From JAICLK01 sp963742655 (lineage in GTDB: Bacteria; Patescibacteriota; Saccharimonadia; Saccharimonadales; UBA4665), in contig CAVUMM010000006.1 of the NCBI GenBank assembly GCA_963742655.1, positions 186,001 to 250,000 on the forward strand: 64,000 nucleotides of DNA. Direction: 5' to 3'. Below are positions 34,225-43,267 of this stretch, one piece after another (the stretch's first letter is position 1; each line of letters starts with the position of its first letter). A program made the translations under genes and the position numbers. The notes under the pieces are model-generated. The model had not been told where the DNA came from. It ran no database searches and saw only the letters and a program-made list of their open reading frames with translations.

Positions 34225-35409
34225 ATGAAGATAGCAGTTCTGTCTAGGACAATGTATCCGATCCGCAAGCCGTTTTTCGGCGGAATGGAGATGCATACTT
34301 ACACGCTGGTGGAACAATTGATGAAGCGCGGCCACGATGTTACGCTGTTTGCGGCCAAAGGCAGCGATCCCAAACTGAATGTCGTGCCCATGGCCAAACC
34401 GCCGGCCAAATATATCAGCGCCGCCACGCGGTTCCAGTTTATAAAGCGCATCAGGCAGTATACCCGCGACCGGCAGCTGGAATTAAAATTTGCCGAAGCG
34501 GTAAATACGATTGCCAATCAAAAATTTGACGTCATTCACAATAATTCGTTCCATACTTTGCCGGTGCGCTATGCGCACTTGCGAAAAATACCGGTGCTTA
34601 CCACGTTGCATGTACCGCCGGTCCGGGAGATGCGGCGAGGTATCGCGCGGACGTTCAATTATCCGCTTCACCGGATCGTTACAGTCTCGCATAATAATGC
34701 TGCACTTTGGGATAACGCTATCGGGTTCAAGCCGGATGTGATTTACAACGGCTTGGAGCTGCATCGCTGGCAATACAAATCATCACTGCCCGAACGCGAA
34801 TTTGCCGTGTGGGTCGGCCGGATCACGCCGGAAAAGGGTTTGGAATATGCGATCGAGGCGTGCCGGTTGGCCGATATAGACTTAAAAATTATCGGGCCGA
34901 TCGCGGATGAAAGCTACTTTGACCGCAAAATTCAGCCATTGCTCACAAAACGCACCATGTATTACGGTCACTTGAGCCACGAAATCATCAATCACATTAC
35001 CAAGTCATCGTCAGTAGTCGTGGTGACACCGGTGTGGGAGGAACCGTTCGGGTTGGTTGTGGCCGAGGCGTTCGCGTCCGGTACGCCGGTTGCTGCATTT
35101 CGAAACGGTGCTATGCCCGAAATCGTTAGTCCGATAAACGGCGAGTTGGCATCGCCGAAGAATGTCGAAGAATTGGCTCAAGCCATGCGCTTATGCGCCG
35201 GCAAAGATCCGCAGAAATGCCGAGAATCAGTCGAACAGCGATTTTCAATCGAAACGATGATTGATAATTACGAAGCCGCGTACGCTGCGTTGATAATGAA
35301 GCGCCGCGCAATGAGCCTGGCCGGGCAGCACGATTTGCTGCGACTCCGGCGCCGTTCCAAAGATACTGTCAACCCGACACCGTTAGCACTGCGCCGTAAA
35401 AATTTCTAA
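34225..35409 (+). CDS. GT4-family glycosyltransferase
   Basis: 394 aa with a GT-B fold. N-terminal glycine loop GGMEMHTYTLVEQLMKRGHD, second-domain start WVGRITPEKGLEYAIEA, and the GT4 E-x7-E signature in EPFGLVVAEAFASGTPVA. It transfers sugar from a nucleotide donor, probably to a glycolipid or surface glycan. Good Shine-Dalgarno (GGAGG). The 3' end overlaps the convergent smpB gene by 4 nt. Confidence 0.9.
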   Translation: MKIAVLSRTMYPIRKPFFGGMEMHTYTLVEQLMKRGHDVTLFAAKGSDPKLNVVPMAKPPAKYISAATRFQFIKRIRQYTRDRQLELKFAEAVNTIANQKFDVIHNNSFHTLPVRYAHLRKIPVLTTLHVPPVREMRRGIARTFNYPLHRIVTVSHNNAALWDNAIGFKPDVIYNGLELHRWQYKSSLPEREFAVWVGRITPEKGLEYAIEACRLADIDLKIIGPIADESYFDRKIQPLLTKRTMYYGHLSHEIINHITKSSSVVVVTPVWEEPFGLVVAEAFASGTPVAAFRNGAMPEIVSPINGELASPKNVEELAQAMRLCAGKDPQKCRESVEQRFSIETMIDNYEAAYAALIMKRRAMSLAGQHDLLRLRRRSKDTVNPTPLALRRKNF

Positions 35410-35861
35410 GTTTTTAGAGTTCGGCGAATATTTCTATCTTCGTCACGCTTTTTGATAGTTTGCCGCTTGTCATATAGTTTCTTACCTTTGCCGATAGCGA
35501 TGCGCAGCTTGATGAACCTGCCGTGGGTAATGATTTCCAGCGGTACGATGGTTCGGCCCTGTTGCTTGGATTCGATTAAAGCGTCGATTTCGCGTCGTTT
35601 GGCCAGCAACTTGCGGGCGCGGCTTTGTTCGGATTCGTCAATTGGAATGCCACTGGTGCCGCTGATGGTAGCGTTGATCAGCCACAGCTCGCCTTCTTTC
35701 ACGGTCACATACGCACCACGCAGCTGCCCGTGTCCCATGCGCAGGGCTTTGGTTTCGCGGCCATTCAAGGCAATGCCCACAACGATACTGTCGCCGAGTG
35801 TATAATCAAACTTCGCTCGCCGATTTACTATCTGTTTGGTGTGCGCCTGGCGCTTTTTCAT
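35406..35861 (-). CDS. smpB: SsrA-binding protein SmpB
   Basis: 151 aa from ATG 35861 (the frame is open upstream to 35897, but the family starts at MKKRQ). NRRAKFDYTLGDSIVVGIAL is the SmpB core with GRETKALRMGHGQLRGAYV following, and the C-terminal basic tail (KGKKLYDKRQTIKKRDEDR) matches the tail that enters the mRNA channel. It works with tmRNA to rescue stalled ribosomes. A broken second copy of its 5' half lies beyond the neighbouring gene, at 37440-37622. Confidence 0.96.
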   Translation of the reverse strand: MKKRQAHTKQIVNRRAKFDYTLGDSIVVGIALNGRETKALRMGHGQLRGAYVTVKEGELWLINATISGTSGIPIDESEQSRARKLLAKRREIDALIESKQQGRTIVPLEIITHGRFIKLRIAIGKGKKLYDKRQTIKKRDEDRNIRRTLKT

Positions 35862-35951
35862 GGCTTTATTGTAACCGAGGTGATATACTATTGACAAATT
35901 TAGATATATAGTATATTATGTTCTAGTTAATATATCTTGTGAAAGGTACAC

Positions 35952-37472
35952 GTGATAACTCTTGAAGGGGCAGCTCCCAGGGCAGTTTACGAAGGCGAAG
36001 TTGGTCCGAACATAGTCGGAAGCGTGGAATGGCAACCAGAGCTTGGCGGGGAAATTGATCCTATACGGATTCCGTTTGTTGCCGACCGAGCTGCGTTCGA
36101 GGCTGACCAGGATCCAAGGTTACTCGTTTCGATGGGCTTTGGTGATAATTTTGAATCACGCGACAGAAGGCGTGCGGGGCATCGTGTCGTACGAAATCTC
36201 GGTGAAGCCGGCTTGCGCGGAGTTGTCGCGTTTTCTTTGCCGTATTTTGAGGTAAACGGTGCCGACCAGCTGGAAGCAATGCTCAAAGATGGAACGAATG
36301 CCGTGGCAATTGCGTTCGGTGCCGAGGAACACGCGGTTGATGGTTTTCACATCTCTCGCGGCGGCGCCAGCATACTAGCCGCGGCCCAAGCGCCCGAACT
36401 CTGGGGCGACATAACGTGCGGCAGCCCGAGCGGTCCAACCAACGATCGATTGGGCAAAACGCCGATGCGGCGAAACCTGAACCTGATATGGAACTTCGGG
36501 GTAATGAATTTACTGCAGAAGCCCGATCGGGGGCTGAATCAAAGCGTTGCCGGATTGGTTGGCGAATTAAAGCAATATAGCCTTCGCGGAGTATTTACGG
36601 GCTTGAAATATGCTTTGAGCCCTGAATTGGCAGATGAATCCGCCGAGGCCCTCGACATACTTCTAGATGGTGATCATGGCGAGCGTGAAGTATCGATGTT
36701 TGTTAACGGGGCCGATCCACTCTACAAGACGAAGGATTATCGACAATTTTTCAAGAAGCTAGGACGGCATGAGGAAATATTACAAGTACTGCCAGGACTT
36801 CGCCACCCCGGTGTTCTGACGCGAGCTGGTCGAAAGCAGCAAAAAGCTATGGCTGAATGGCTGGTTGGCGTGCGTGAAGAGCGGGCCATGGCACAAGGCG
36901 TGCGTGATGCTGTTGGCCGGACAGCCATCAGGTTGGCAGGTATTCCACGACCAAGTGCCGAGCGGGAGGCAGTGCCTGTTCGCGAGCTTACACCCTTGCG
37001 ACGTCGTCTGGTTGCCGCTACAGTTGCAGCAGCGGCCTGTCTTGCCTTGACTGTTGAGTCGCCCAATATTATGCCGCCAAAAGCACCACCGGCTGCGGTG
37101 AACATTGGGCCCAGTATCAGCGATCCGAATAGTAATTTGCCAATCAGCCACCCACAACTGCGCCCGACGCGATCACTACGGGTACATTTCACAGAACGTA
37201 CGGAGCGCATTGGCAAATATAATCCCAAAACCGGCGCAGGCACCGTGTACGAGACGGTCAAAAGTTACGCCCATAAAGTACTCGGTTATTCGCCGACACT
37301 CAGACAACTAAACAAGGCTGTCGGTATAGCACTCGCCGATAACCATGTTGGCGGCAGGCATGCCAAGCCAAGGGAACGATGGCAGGCAGCCAGAAGTTTA
37401 CGCGCAGGCTTTCCCGTTTTGCTGAAGCCGGAATATTTCCCCGCTCATAGTTTTGACGATTCCGCCACATAA
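35952..37472 (+). CDS. Alpha/beta-hydrolase-like protein with C-terminal TM segment
   Basis: 506 aa. Residues 1-320 look like an alpha/beta hydrolase: strand LLVSMGFGDN, nucleophile-elbow-like FHISRGGASILAAA (Ser in SRGG), an acid-bearing MFVNGADPLY, and a histidine near GLRHPGVLTRAG. A hydrophobic helix (about 353-371, VAATVAAAACLALTV) precedes a Pro-rich extracytoplasmic tail. The last codons overlap the homology of the smpB fragment (37440-37622), so the natural C-terminus may have been altered at the insertion junction. GTG start, with GAAAGG upstream. It lies exactly between smpB and its truncated copy. Confidence 0.7.
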   Translation: MITLEGAAPRAVYEGEVGPNIVGSVEWQPELGGEIDPIRIPFVADRAAFEADQDPRLLVSMGFGDNFESRDRRRAGHRVVRNLGEAGLRGVVAFSLPYFEVNGADQLEAMLKDGTNAVAIAFGAEEHAVDGFHISRGGASILAAAQAPELWGDITCGSPSGPTNDRLGKTPMRRNLNLIWNFGVMNLLQKPDRGLNQSVAGLVGELKQYSLRGVFTGLKYALSPELADESAEALDILLDGDHGEREVSMFVNGADPLYKTKDYRQFFKKLGRHEEILQVLPGLRHPGVLTRAGRKQQKAMAEWLVGVREERAMAQGVRDAVGRTAIRLAGIPRPSAEREAVPVRELTPLRRRLVAATVAAAACLALTVESPNIMPPKAPPAAVNIGPSISDPNSNLPISHPQLRPTRSLRVHFTERTERIGKYNPKTGAGTVYETVKSYAHKVLGYSPTLRQLNKAVGIALADNHVGGRHAKPRERWQAARSLRAGFPVLLKPEYFPAHSFDDSAT

Positions 37473-37622
37473 ATTCCGCGCAGTTGCCAGCGCCCATGGC
37501 AGGGCTTTAGTTTCGCGGCCATTCAAAGCAATGCCCACAACAACGCTATCGCCGAGCACGTAATCAAATTTGGCTCGCCGATTAGTAATCCGCTTCGGCT
37601 GGTTGGACTTCTTTTTTGCCAT
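37440..37622 (-). pseudogene. smpB: Truncated, frameshifted smpB 5' fragment
   Basis: ATG at 37622 starts a frame MAKKKSNQPKRITNRRAKFDY then VLGDSVVVGIALNGRETKAL, clearly SmpB. After the Leu codon an indel changes frame (the DNA still resembles MGxGxLRGxYV), and similarity ends near 37455. It is diverged from the intact smpB (for example different N-terminal 10 residues), so it is not a fresh duplication. It is only the first third of the gene and cannot make SmpB. Confidence 0.88.
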
Positions 37623-37692
37623 GTCTCTCATTGCAACGCAGAGCAGACCGAATACGGCTTCTAGGCTAGGCAGATTGTGGTATAACAATACT

Positions 37693-38235
37693 ATGACAGA
37701 ACGAGGATCGGGTTTGGTTAGTCGAGCATATGCACATGTCGTTTTTGAGTGGCTTTCAGGGATTTGCTGTAATCATCCGTCAATAGCTCGGCATGTCGTC
37801 GGCAATAATCCGGTGCAATGGTATGTTGCCAGAACGCCTGCTGAGGATGTTACTTGGAATTGGCTTGAAAACGATCCCTACCACGGTAATGATGTCCGGC
37901 CGGTTTCGTTTGGACGCGCAGCTGTTTTAGGTACGAACGTGGTAGCACTGCGGCGTCAACGTGCAGAGCTCGGCGTACCAGGGCACGATCCGGCGGTTGC
38001 CATTTTGATTGGCAACGCAGTCGTGGCTGGACTGGTACAAAATAGCGTCCAGATAGTTAGGGGTGATCTGCGCGTCGGACTCAGGGTGGGTGCCTATGAC
38101 CTGCACGCAACCATGGGCTTGCTTGATATTGCGAATCGCCAATTTGTGCAATCTGCAGCCGGGACGAGGACTTTGGCTGAGCGGGTGGATGTACAAGAAT
38201 TTGTCGGCCGATTCCCCGGCGTGCCTTTGCAGTAA
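37693..38235 (+). CDS. Hypothetical protein, 180 aa
   Basis: No family recognised. It contains an N-terminal helix (SRAYAHVVFEWLSGICC) and a GNAVVAGLVQNSVQIVRGDL strand-helix region. The start at 37693 is chosen over upstream codons because TATAAC lies 6 nt before the ATG (37681-37686), suggesting a leaderless mRNA. It is divergent from the smpB fragment and was probably the original neighbour of smpB. Confidence 0.6.
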   Translation: MTERGSGLVSRAYAHVVFEWLSGICCNHPSIARHVVGNNPVQWYVARTPAEDVTWNWLENDPYHGNDVRPVSFGRAAVLGTNVVALRRQRAELGVPGHDPAVAILIGNAVVAGLVQNSVQIVRGDLRVGLRVGAYDLHATMGLLDIANRQFVQSAAGTRTLAERVDVQEFVGRFPGVPLQ

Positions 38236-38245
38236 CTGATTACTC

Positions 38246-39016
38246 TTAGCTTACTAAACCACTGTGTTCGCAAGTAGCACGAAGCAAATAGGACAAAAAG
38301 ACGCCTAACTGAGCCTGGGGATAATCTACTGGCGAGTAAAGTCTCGGAATGAGGTTTCCCGAACTGTCTACAATAACCGCATCGCTTGCCAGTGGCAGGT
38401 GACCAATGGCTTCGCCGACTTCATGCATGCCGGCAGTATAGCCGTCAGCGAGCAGTTCAGTGCTAATCGTGTCGGCTACGTTCGTTGCATGTACGTAGGT
38501 TACCGTCTCGCCTTTTCTCGCCACCAGATCCGCGATATAAGAGGCCGTTTTCCGGAAATCTCCTGATACTCCCCAAAGGGCAACCGATTCCGCATTTTGC
38601 CGTGTTAGAGCGTAGTCACCCATTAGGCCGCTCTGGGAAGCTCGGTGCGATTCGGTCATGAAACGTCTCTGGTCGCGCTCCGATAGGTCGCCCGCAAATG
38701 CATTTCGGTATTTGAGCCAGCTTTGATGGAATTTGGGAGAACGAATACGTATCATGTTGGCAAGGATGGCCTCGGCGTGAATATCCACCATGTATACTTT
38801 GCTTAAACCGGCATACGCTAAAATATACGGCAGTCCGCCGGATCCGACTACAACGCCAACTGCGTTCTCTTTTGGCGTTTGTTTGTTTTCTAGCCGCGTT
38901 CTGAGTTCACTCGCCACGTCGGACGACCACTTGTCCGTTGAAAACGGGTATGGAATTCGGCTGCCGTCTGGCCTAGTCAAGATTTCAGCAGCGTGCCGCG
39001 GCGAGGTGATCAACAT
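38246..39016 (-). CDS. Rossmann-fold protein, possible methyltransferase
   Basis: 256 aa. NAVGVVVGSGGLPYILAYAG followed by VYMVDIHAEAILANMIRI reads as a glycine-rich motif I and acidic motif II of a class I methyltransferase, but no other motif is clear. TATAAT lies 6 nt before the ATG at 39016 (complement 39023-39028), the leaderless arrangement. Confidence 0.55.
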   Translation of the reverse strand: MLITSPRHAAEILTRPDGSRIPYPFSTDKWSSDVASELRTRLENKQTPKENAVGVVVGSGGLPYILAYAGLSKVYMVDIHAEAILANMIRIRSPKFHQSWLKYRNAFAGDLSERDQRRFMTESHRASQSGLMGDYALTRQNAESVALWGVSGDFRKTASYIADLVARKGETVTYVHATNVADTISTELLADGYTAGMHEVGEAIGHLPLASDAVIVDSSGNLIPRLYSPVDYPQAQLGVFLSYLLRATCEHSGLVS

Positions 39017-39092
39017 AAATAAATTATACCATAAAATAAAGATTTGTAAAAAACAAGACTGCTAAATAACGGTAAGATTCTTACGTAGCTAC

Positions 39093-40235
39093 TTAATTAA
39101 GCTTAGAATTGTAGTCGTTTGCGGCGGTGAATTGTTGTTTGGCTACGTTCCAAAGGTCCGGGTCGTGCAGTTTTACTTTTCGGTAATACCAGAATTCGGC
39201 GCCCCATAGGTACATGGTGCGGATGCCGGTGGCCTCGCCGTACGTGAAACGGCCCTTAAGCCGCTGGGGGCTGAGCGATCCGTTCTGCTCTTCGATTGTC
39301 GTGTCGACCAGATTTTTACCGTGCGGCGGCCACGGTTCAGCCTGCAGTTCGTGAATCATCAAGTTTTTGCCTTGCAAAATTTCGCTGCCACCAGCCAGGA
39401 AGGCATAAAACCACGCCGGGAATGGATACTCCACGTAGCGGCCGACGAACGGCACCCAGACGCGTTTGTACACGCTTACGCCGTACTCATCCGGCACTGG
39501 CGCTTCGACGGGCAGTCCGATATTGTTGTTGCTGCGAGATACGATTACCGTGTGGCTTGGGTCAAGCTTTTTCACTAAATTGACTTCGCTGACCAAACGG
39601 CTGCGATCGTAGTTTTCACAGGCGCCGAAGGCTTTCAGGAAATACTCGTTTTCCACCTGGTAACTTTGCAGGGCCAGATTGTTTTTGTATCGGTTAACCA
39701 CGGTTGTCATAAATTGGTACAGCGCCGGCTCCCATTGGCTGTCGGGCGCGCTTTGGTTGACCCAGTTCGGCGGATGGCATTCCGGCCAGCGCGGTTGCCG
39801 CAATCCGACACTGAGAGTAACCTTGGCATGGGCCGCATTCGCCATGGCGAATTCCCAATCTAACTGCTTGAAATTGTAATGCCCTGGCGTTGGTTCGATA
39901 TCGTCCCAATAGCTCACAAATCGAAAATTGCGAATACCTAGTTCGCTAATCATGGCGTGCAAGGTTTCTTTCGGGTTCAGCCCGAGCTGTTTGGCATAAT
40001 CCGGAATGAACGACGCGCCGAGCGTATACGGCACATCGCGCTGCGTCCAAATGTACCAGCGCGCAATACCGTACATCGTGCCGAACAGCAACCCAATCAA
40101 CAGCGTCAGCACGACGATCGACTTATGGAACCAGTTTTTATTCCAGTACCATTTACACCACTGCCATGCTCGATGTGGCAGGGATTTCAAGCCGCGCTGC
40201 TGCTTGGCGGTGTACAATGTAGAACGTTTGGGCAT
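39093..40235 (-). CDS. Membrane-anchored clan-A-like glycoside hydrolase
   Basis: 380 aa. One N-terminal TM helix (about 38-60), then a TIM-barrel-like domain: RFVSYWDDIEPTPGHYNF (typical substrate-strand of GH5/GH42-like enzymes), the acid/base region YQVENEYFLKAFG (Glu in NE) and a later HELQAEPWPP that would provide the nucleophile Glu. Probably faces outside the cell and degrades or trims glycans. The GT2 gene is divergent from it, only 22 nt away. Confidence 0.8.
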   Translation of the reverse strand: MPKRSTLYTAKQQRGLKSLPHRAWQWCKWYWNKNWFHKSIVVLTLLIGLLFGTMYGIARWYIWTQRDVPYTLGASFIPDYAKQLGLNPKETLHAMISELGIRNFRFVSYWDDIEPTPGHYNFKQLDWEFAMANAAHAKVTLSVGLRQPRWPECHPPNWVNQSAPDSQWEPALYQFMTTVVNRYKNNLALQSYQVENEYFLKAFGACENYDRSRLVSEVNLVKKLDPSHTVIVSRSNNNIGLPVEAPVPDEYGVSVYKRVWVPFVGRYVEYPFPAWFYAFLAGGSEILQGKNLMIHELQAEPWPPHGKNLVDTTIEEQNGSLSPQRLKGRFTYGEATGIRTMYLWGAEFWYYRKVKLHDPDLWNVAKQQFTAANDYNSKLN

Positions 40236-40257
40236 ACAATAATGGTAGTTTCTAAAA

Positions 40258-41052
40258 ATGCAAAAAAGCTTAAGTATAGTTATACCAGCCTACAACGAAG
40301 AACGCTACATAGCAAAGTGTCTTGACGCTATTGCAGCACAAACTATCAAACCCGACGAAGTGATCGTGGTGGATAATAATTCAACCGACGACACAGTCGA
40401 AATTGCCAAAAAATATCCGTTTGTAAAACTTTTACATGAGCAGCGCCAAGGCATCGTATTTGCACGTAACACAGGATTCGATACCGCAGCAGGCGACGTA
40501 ATTGGCCGGATTGATGCCGATACCGTGCTGCCATCCGACTGGGTTGAAAAGGTAAAAGTATTTTTTGATAAACCTGGCCATGAAGAAAGCGTAATAACCG
40601 GTAGTTGTCGGTTTTATAATCTGCACGTCGGCGGACTGACGGCACGATTTTATAGCCTGCTGGTGTATCGGGCGAATAGAGTTTTGCTTGGTTTTTACTT
40701 TCCGTGGGGATCGAACAGTGCCCTGCCCCGTGCGCTGTGGCAAAAAGTGCGCGGTTCGGTGTGCGATCGGCCGGATATTCACGAAGATCTTGACCTTGGC
40801 ATCCACTTAGTTCGCGCCGGTTATCGCACAACTTATCTGTCGCGCTTGCGGGTCGGCGCAGTCGCCAAGCGCGTGGTGACCGATCGCGGCGATTTGTGGC
40901 ACTGGCTCACCATGTGGCCGCGCACCGTTCGGGTGCATCACATAAAAACCTGGCCGCTCATTTGGCCACTCGTTCTGGCGGTGTGGCTTGGGCGATATTG
41001 GATTTTTGCAACCGAGCTGCTAACCAATCTGTTTGGCAAGATTGATTTATAA
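40258..41052 (+). CDS. GT2-family glycosyltransferase
   Basis: 264 aa. SIVIPAYNEERYIAKCLDAI and VIVVDNNSTDDTVEIAKKYP form the GT-A nucleotide-sugar site, GRIDADTVLPSDWVEKV holds the DxD motif, and HEDLDLGIHLVRAGY the catalytic ED region. One or two C-terminal hydrophobic segments would associate with the membrane. It is likely involved in surface glycan or lipid glycosylation. Confidence 0.9.
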   Translation: MQKSLSIVIPAYNEERYIAKCLDAIAAQTIKPDEVIVVDNNSTDDTVEIAKKYPFVKLLHEQRQGIVFARNTGFDTAAGDVIGRIDADTVLPSDWVEKVKVFFDKPGHEESVITGSCRFYNLHVGGLTARFYSLLVYRANRVLLGFYFPWGSNSALPRALWQKVRGSVCDRPDIHEDLDLGIHLVRAGYRTTYLSRLRVGAVAKRVVTDRGDLWHWLTMWPRTVRVHHIKTWPLIWPLVLAVWLGRYWIFATELLTNLFGKIDL

Positions 41053-41113
41053 AAATTTCCAACCTGAATTAATTGGTCTTCTGCCGACACACAACATAGT
41101 TTATGCTTAAACA

Positions 41114-41716
41114 ATGTATGGACTCGGACTCGTAGCCACCATCATAGGCATGCTTGGTGCAATTCCATATATTCATGATACTTTCCGCCGAAAAACAAAA
41201 CCGCACCGCGTAGCTTGGCTGATTTTCCTGGTTCTCAGCGTGGTTTCGTTTGCAAGTCAGTTTGCTTTAGGGGCACGCGCTTCATTGTTTTTCTATGGAT
41301 GGTTTGTAGCTAATAATGTAATTATTGTTGCATTATCGCTGCGAAAGAATGGTGGATATGGCGACGCAAGTACTATCAACGTCGTTTGTTTTTGTTTGGC
41401 AATAGCAAGCGTTGTGCTGTGGAAGATGACAAATGCTCCGTTGACCGCACTAATCTGCGTACTAATTGCCGACGGTATCGGTTCGATGCTTATTGTTATA
41501 AAAGCCTACAAACATCCGAATTCGGAAACGTTGGTGATGTGGGTACTTGGTATTCTGGCCTGTTTTTTGAACATCATAGCCGTTGGATCGACGAAATTCG
41601 CGCTACTGGCGGCTCCGGTTGAGATTTTCTTATTCAATGTTGCTATCGTGGCAGCTATGCTGATCGGCAAACGAAAGCCACTATCGGGCCGCAAGAAGAA
41701 GGCGGCTGAAACGTAG
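41114..41716 (+). CDS. Multi-pass membrane protein, PQ-loop-like (paralogue of 10381)
   Basis: 200 aa, six to seven hydrophobic segments, with DTFRRKTKPHRVAWLIFLVL after the first helix, as in the 10381-10992 protein. The basic C-terminal tail (RKPLSGRKKKAAET) is shared in character. TATGCT lies 6 nt before the ATG. Transport function is inferred only from the loop pattern. Confidence 0.65.
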   Translation: MYGLGLVATIIGMLGAIPYIHDTFRRKTKPHRVAWLIFLVLSVVSFASQFALGARASLFFYGWFVANNVIIVALSLRKNGGYGDASTINVVCFCLAIASVVLWKMTNAPLTALICVLIADGIGSMLIVIKAYKHPNSETLVMWVLGILACFLNIIAVGSTKFALLAAPVEIFLFNVAIVAAMLIGKRKPLSGRKKKAAET

Positions 41717-41834
41717 ATATTGTTCCGAACCAGCCTTAATATTGTCGGGTATTATGGACGTGTATGTTTAGGGCGTTCACCGAGTAGGTATAGCTTTTTG
41801 GGTCTGTATCTTTGACTTCCGAAAATATGAAACT

Positions 41835-42565
41835 TTAATACAGCCTGTATAGCCACAACACATCAAGAATATCTTTGCCATGGCGCTTAACAATTTCACT
41901 GCGTACATATCGAGCGTCTGCTGAATCCGGATTTGACGGAAACGCAATAAATGTCAAATCCATACGAGGATCGCCGGCTACTGTTAATCCGCTAAAATCC
42001 AGGATCGATGCGACACTTCCGCTCGGTTCTAGCAACACGTTTTCATCATAGAAATCGCCATGTACTAGTAAACCCTCGTGTATATCTGCCAGCCGCTTTG
42101 TTTCTTCCTGAAAAAAATGCATGACGCCCTGAACACCGGGTGCATCATTCAAGAGTGCAGGTTTCATTTTTTGGAATGCTTGCATTGCCTGCAAATTTAA
42201 ATATTCAGGCTAAGAATTCATACGTCTAGGTTTGGCGGAAAGAATATCGCCAAAATACCGGTATGGTTCGCACAGTAAATGAATATTTTCGGCTGACGTC
42301 ACAACGCTTGATAGAGCTTTATGACGCGACGGTCCACGTAGGTTTGCCATAACAGTAGCGTACGGCTTGCCTGGTAGGCGTGCATCAATTAACCGCACCA
42401 CCCATTATGTTCAGTAGCTGCCAGTATTGATGGCACCGCAAAATCAACTGCATTTGGGTCAAGGCCTGAGTAAAAACTTTGCATTGCGTGTATGTGGTCT
42501 AGCCGGGCGTTACGCTTATAGATTTTCAACACTCGAGTTGCATCAAGTTCATACGCAGATGCCAT
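41835..42565 (-). pseudogene. Aminoglycoside phosphotransferase-family (APH) pseudogene
   Basis: The minus strand encodes an APH-type kinase broken twice. The first part (ATG 42565) reads ASAYELDATRVLKIYKRNAR, the ATP-lobe Lys region, up to a frame change near 42402. The second part (RLIDARLPGKPYATVMANLR) continues to an in-frame TAG at 42207-42209. The third part holds the catalytic HGDFYDENVLLEPSG and ILDFSGLTVAGDPRMDL. The whole coding sequence is otherwise continuous, so inactivation seems recent. The target of the ancestral kinase is unknown. Confidence 0.8.
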
Positions 42566-42629
42566 TTGATCATCGCCAATACGATTTAGTTCATCGCTAT
42601 TTATATCTAAAATTGATCGTTGCTAGATG

Positions 42630-43163
42630 TCATCTCTGCACGTTGCCAAGTATCGGCTCTAGGGCTGACGATACGCTATCTGGTGAAATGTTAGCCCCAT
42701 CGAGTCTGACTGGCTGCTCGTCTTCACGCGGCTCCTGGAGATTTCGCGCGATGCGCTCGAAGTGATCGAGTGGCATATTGCCGAACACCCGAGTGTCTTG
42801 TCCGTTCGATTCATGTACAGCCCGCTGTTTGGCTAGGTCGTGCGGCGCGACCACCCAGACAACGACCGTTTGCGCGTCATGTGTGTTGGCTATCTCTCTC
42901 AACTTTTGGCGGTCCTTATAAAAGTTGAAATTGGTGTCGAAAATGACGCTTTTACCCTCTCCGAGCAACTTGGCGGTCATATCGTTCAGCTCGGCGTAGA
43001 GTTTCAGATTTTCCTCGTGCGAGTGTGTCGGCCTGGCAAAGCGTTGCTTGCGTTCATGGTCGGCCCACAAATGCACTGCACCGGTCTGTTCATGAATAAT
43101 TTTGGCGGCTGTCGTTTTGCCCGAACCCGGATAGCCGACCATCAAAAATAGTGTCTGTCGCAT
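42630..43163 (-). CDS. AAA_33-type small P-loop kinase
   Basis: 177 aa from ATG 43163 (a TTG 6 nt earlier is possible). Walker A VGYPGSGKTTAAK, then ADHERKQRF, a Walker B-like KSVIFDTNF, and RNLQEPREDEQPV in the lid region. This is the AAA_33/zeta-toxin-like kinase fold; substrate unknown. It precedes the APH pseudogene on the same strand by about 64 nt, suggesting the two once formed a unit. Confidence 0.78.
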   Translation of the reverse strand: MRQTLFLMVGYPGSGKTTAAKIIHEQTGAVHLWADHERKQRFARPTHSHEENLKLYAELNDMTAKLLGEGKSVIFDTNFNFYKDRQKLREIANTHDAQTVVVWVVAPHDLAKQRAVHESNGQDTRVFGNMPLDHFERIARNLQEPREDEQPVRLDGANISPDSVSSALEPILGNVQR

Positions 43164-43267
43164 CTTCAAAGTATTGTAGCACTTCCCTTCTTTTGCTTTA
43201 GCCCAAAAAAATCCACTTTACTTTTCCAGCAAACTCATCAATTCTTTTGCCTTGATACAATCTATCT

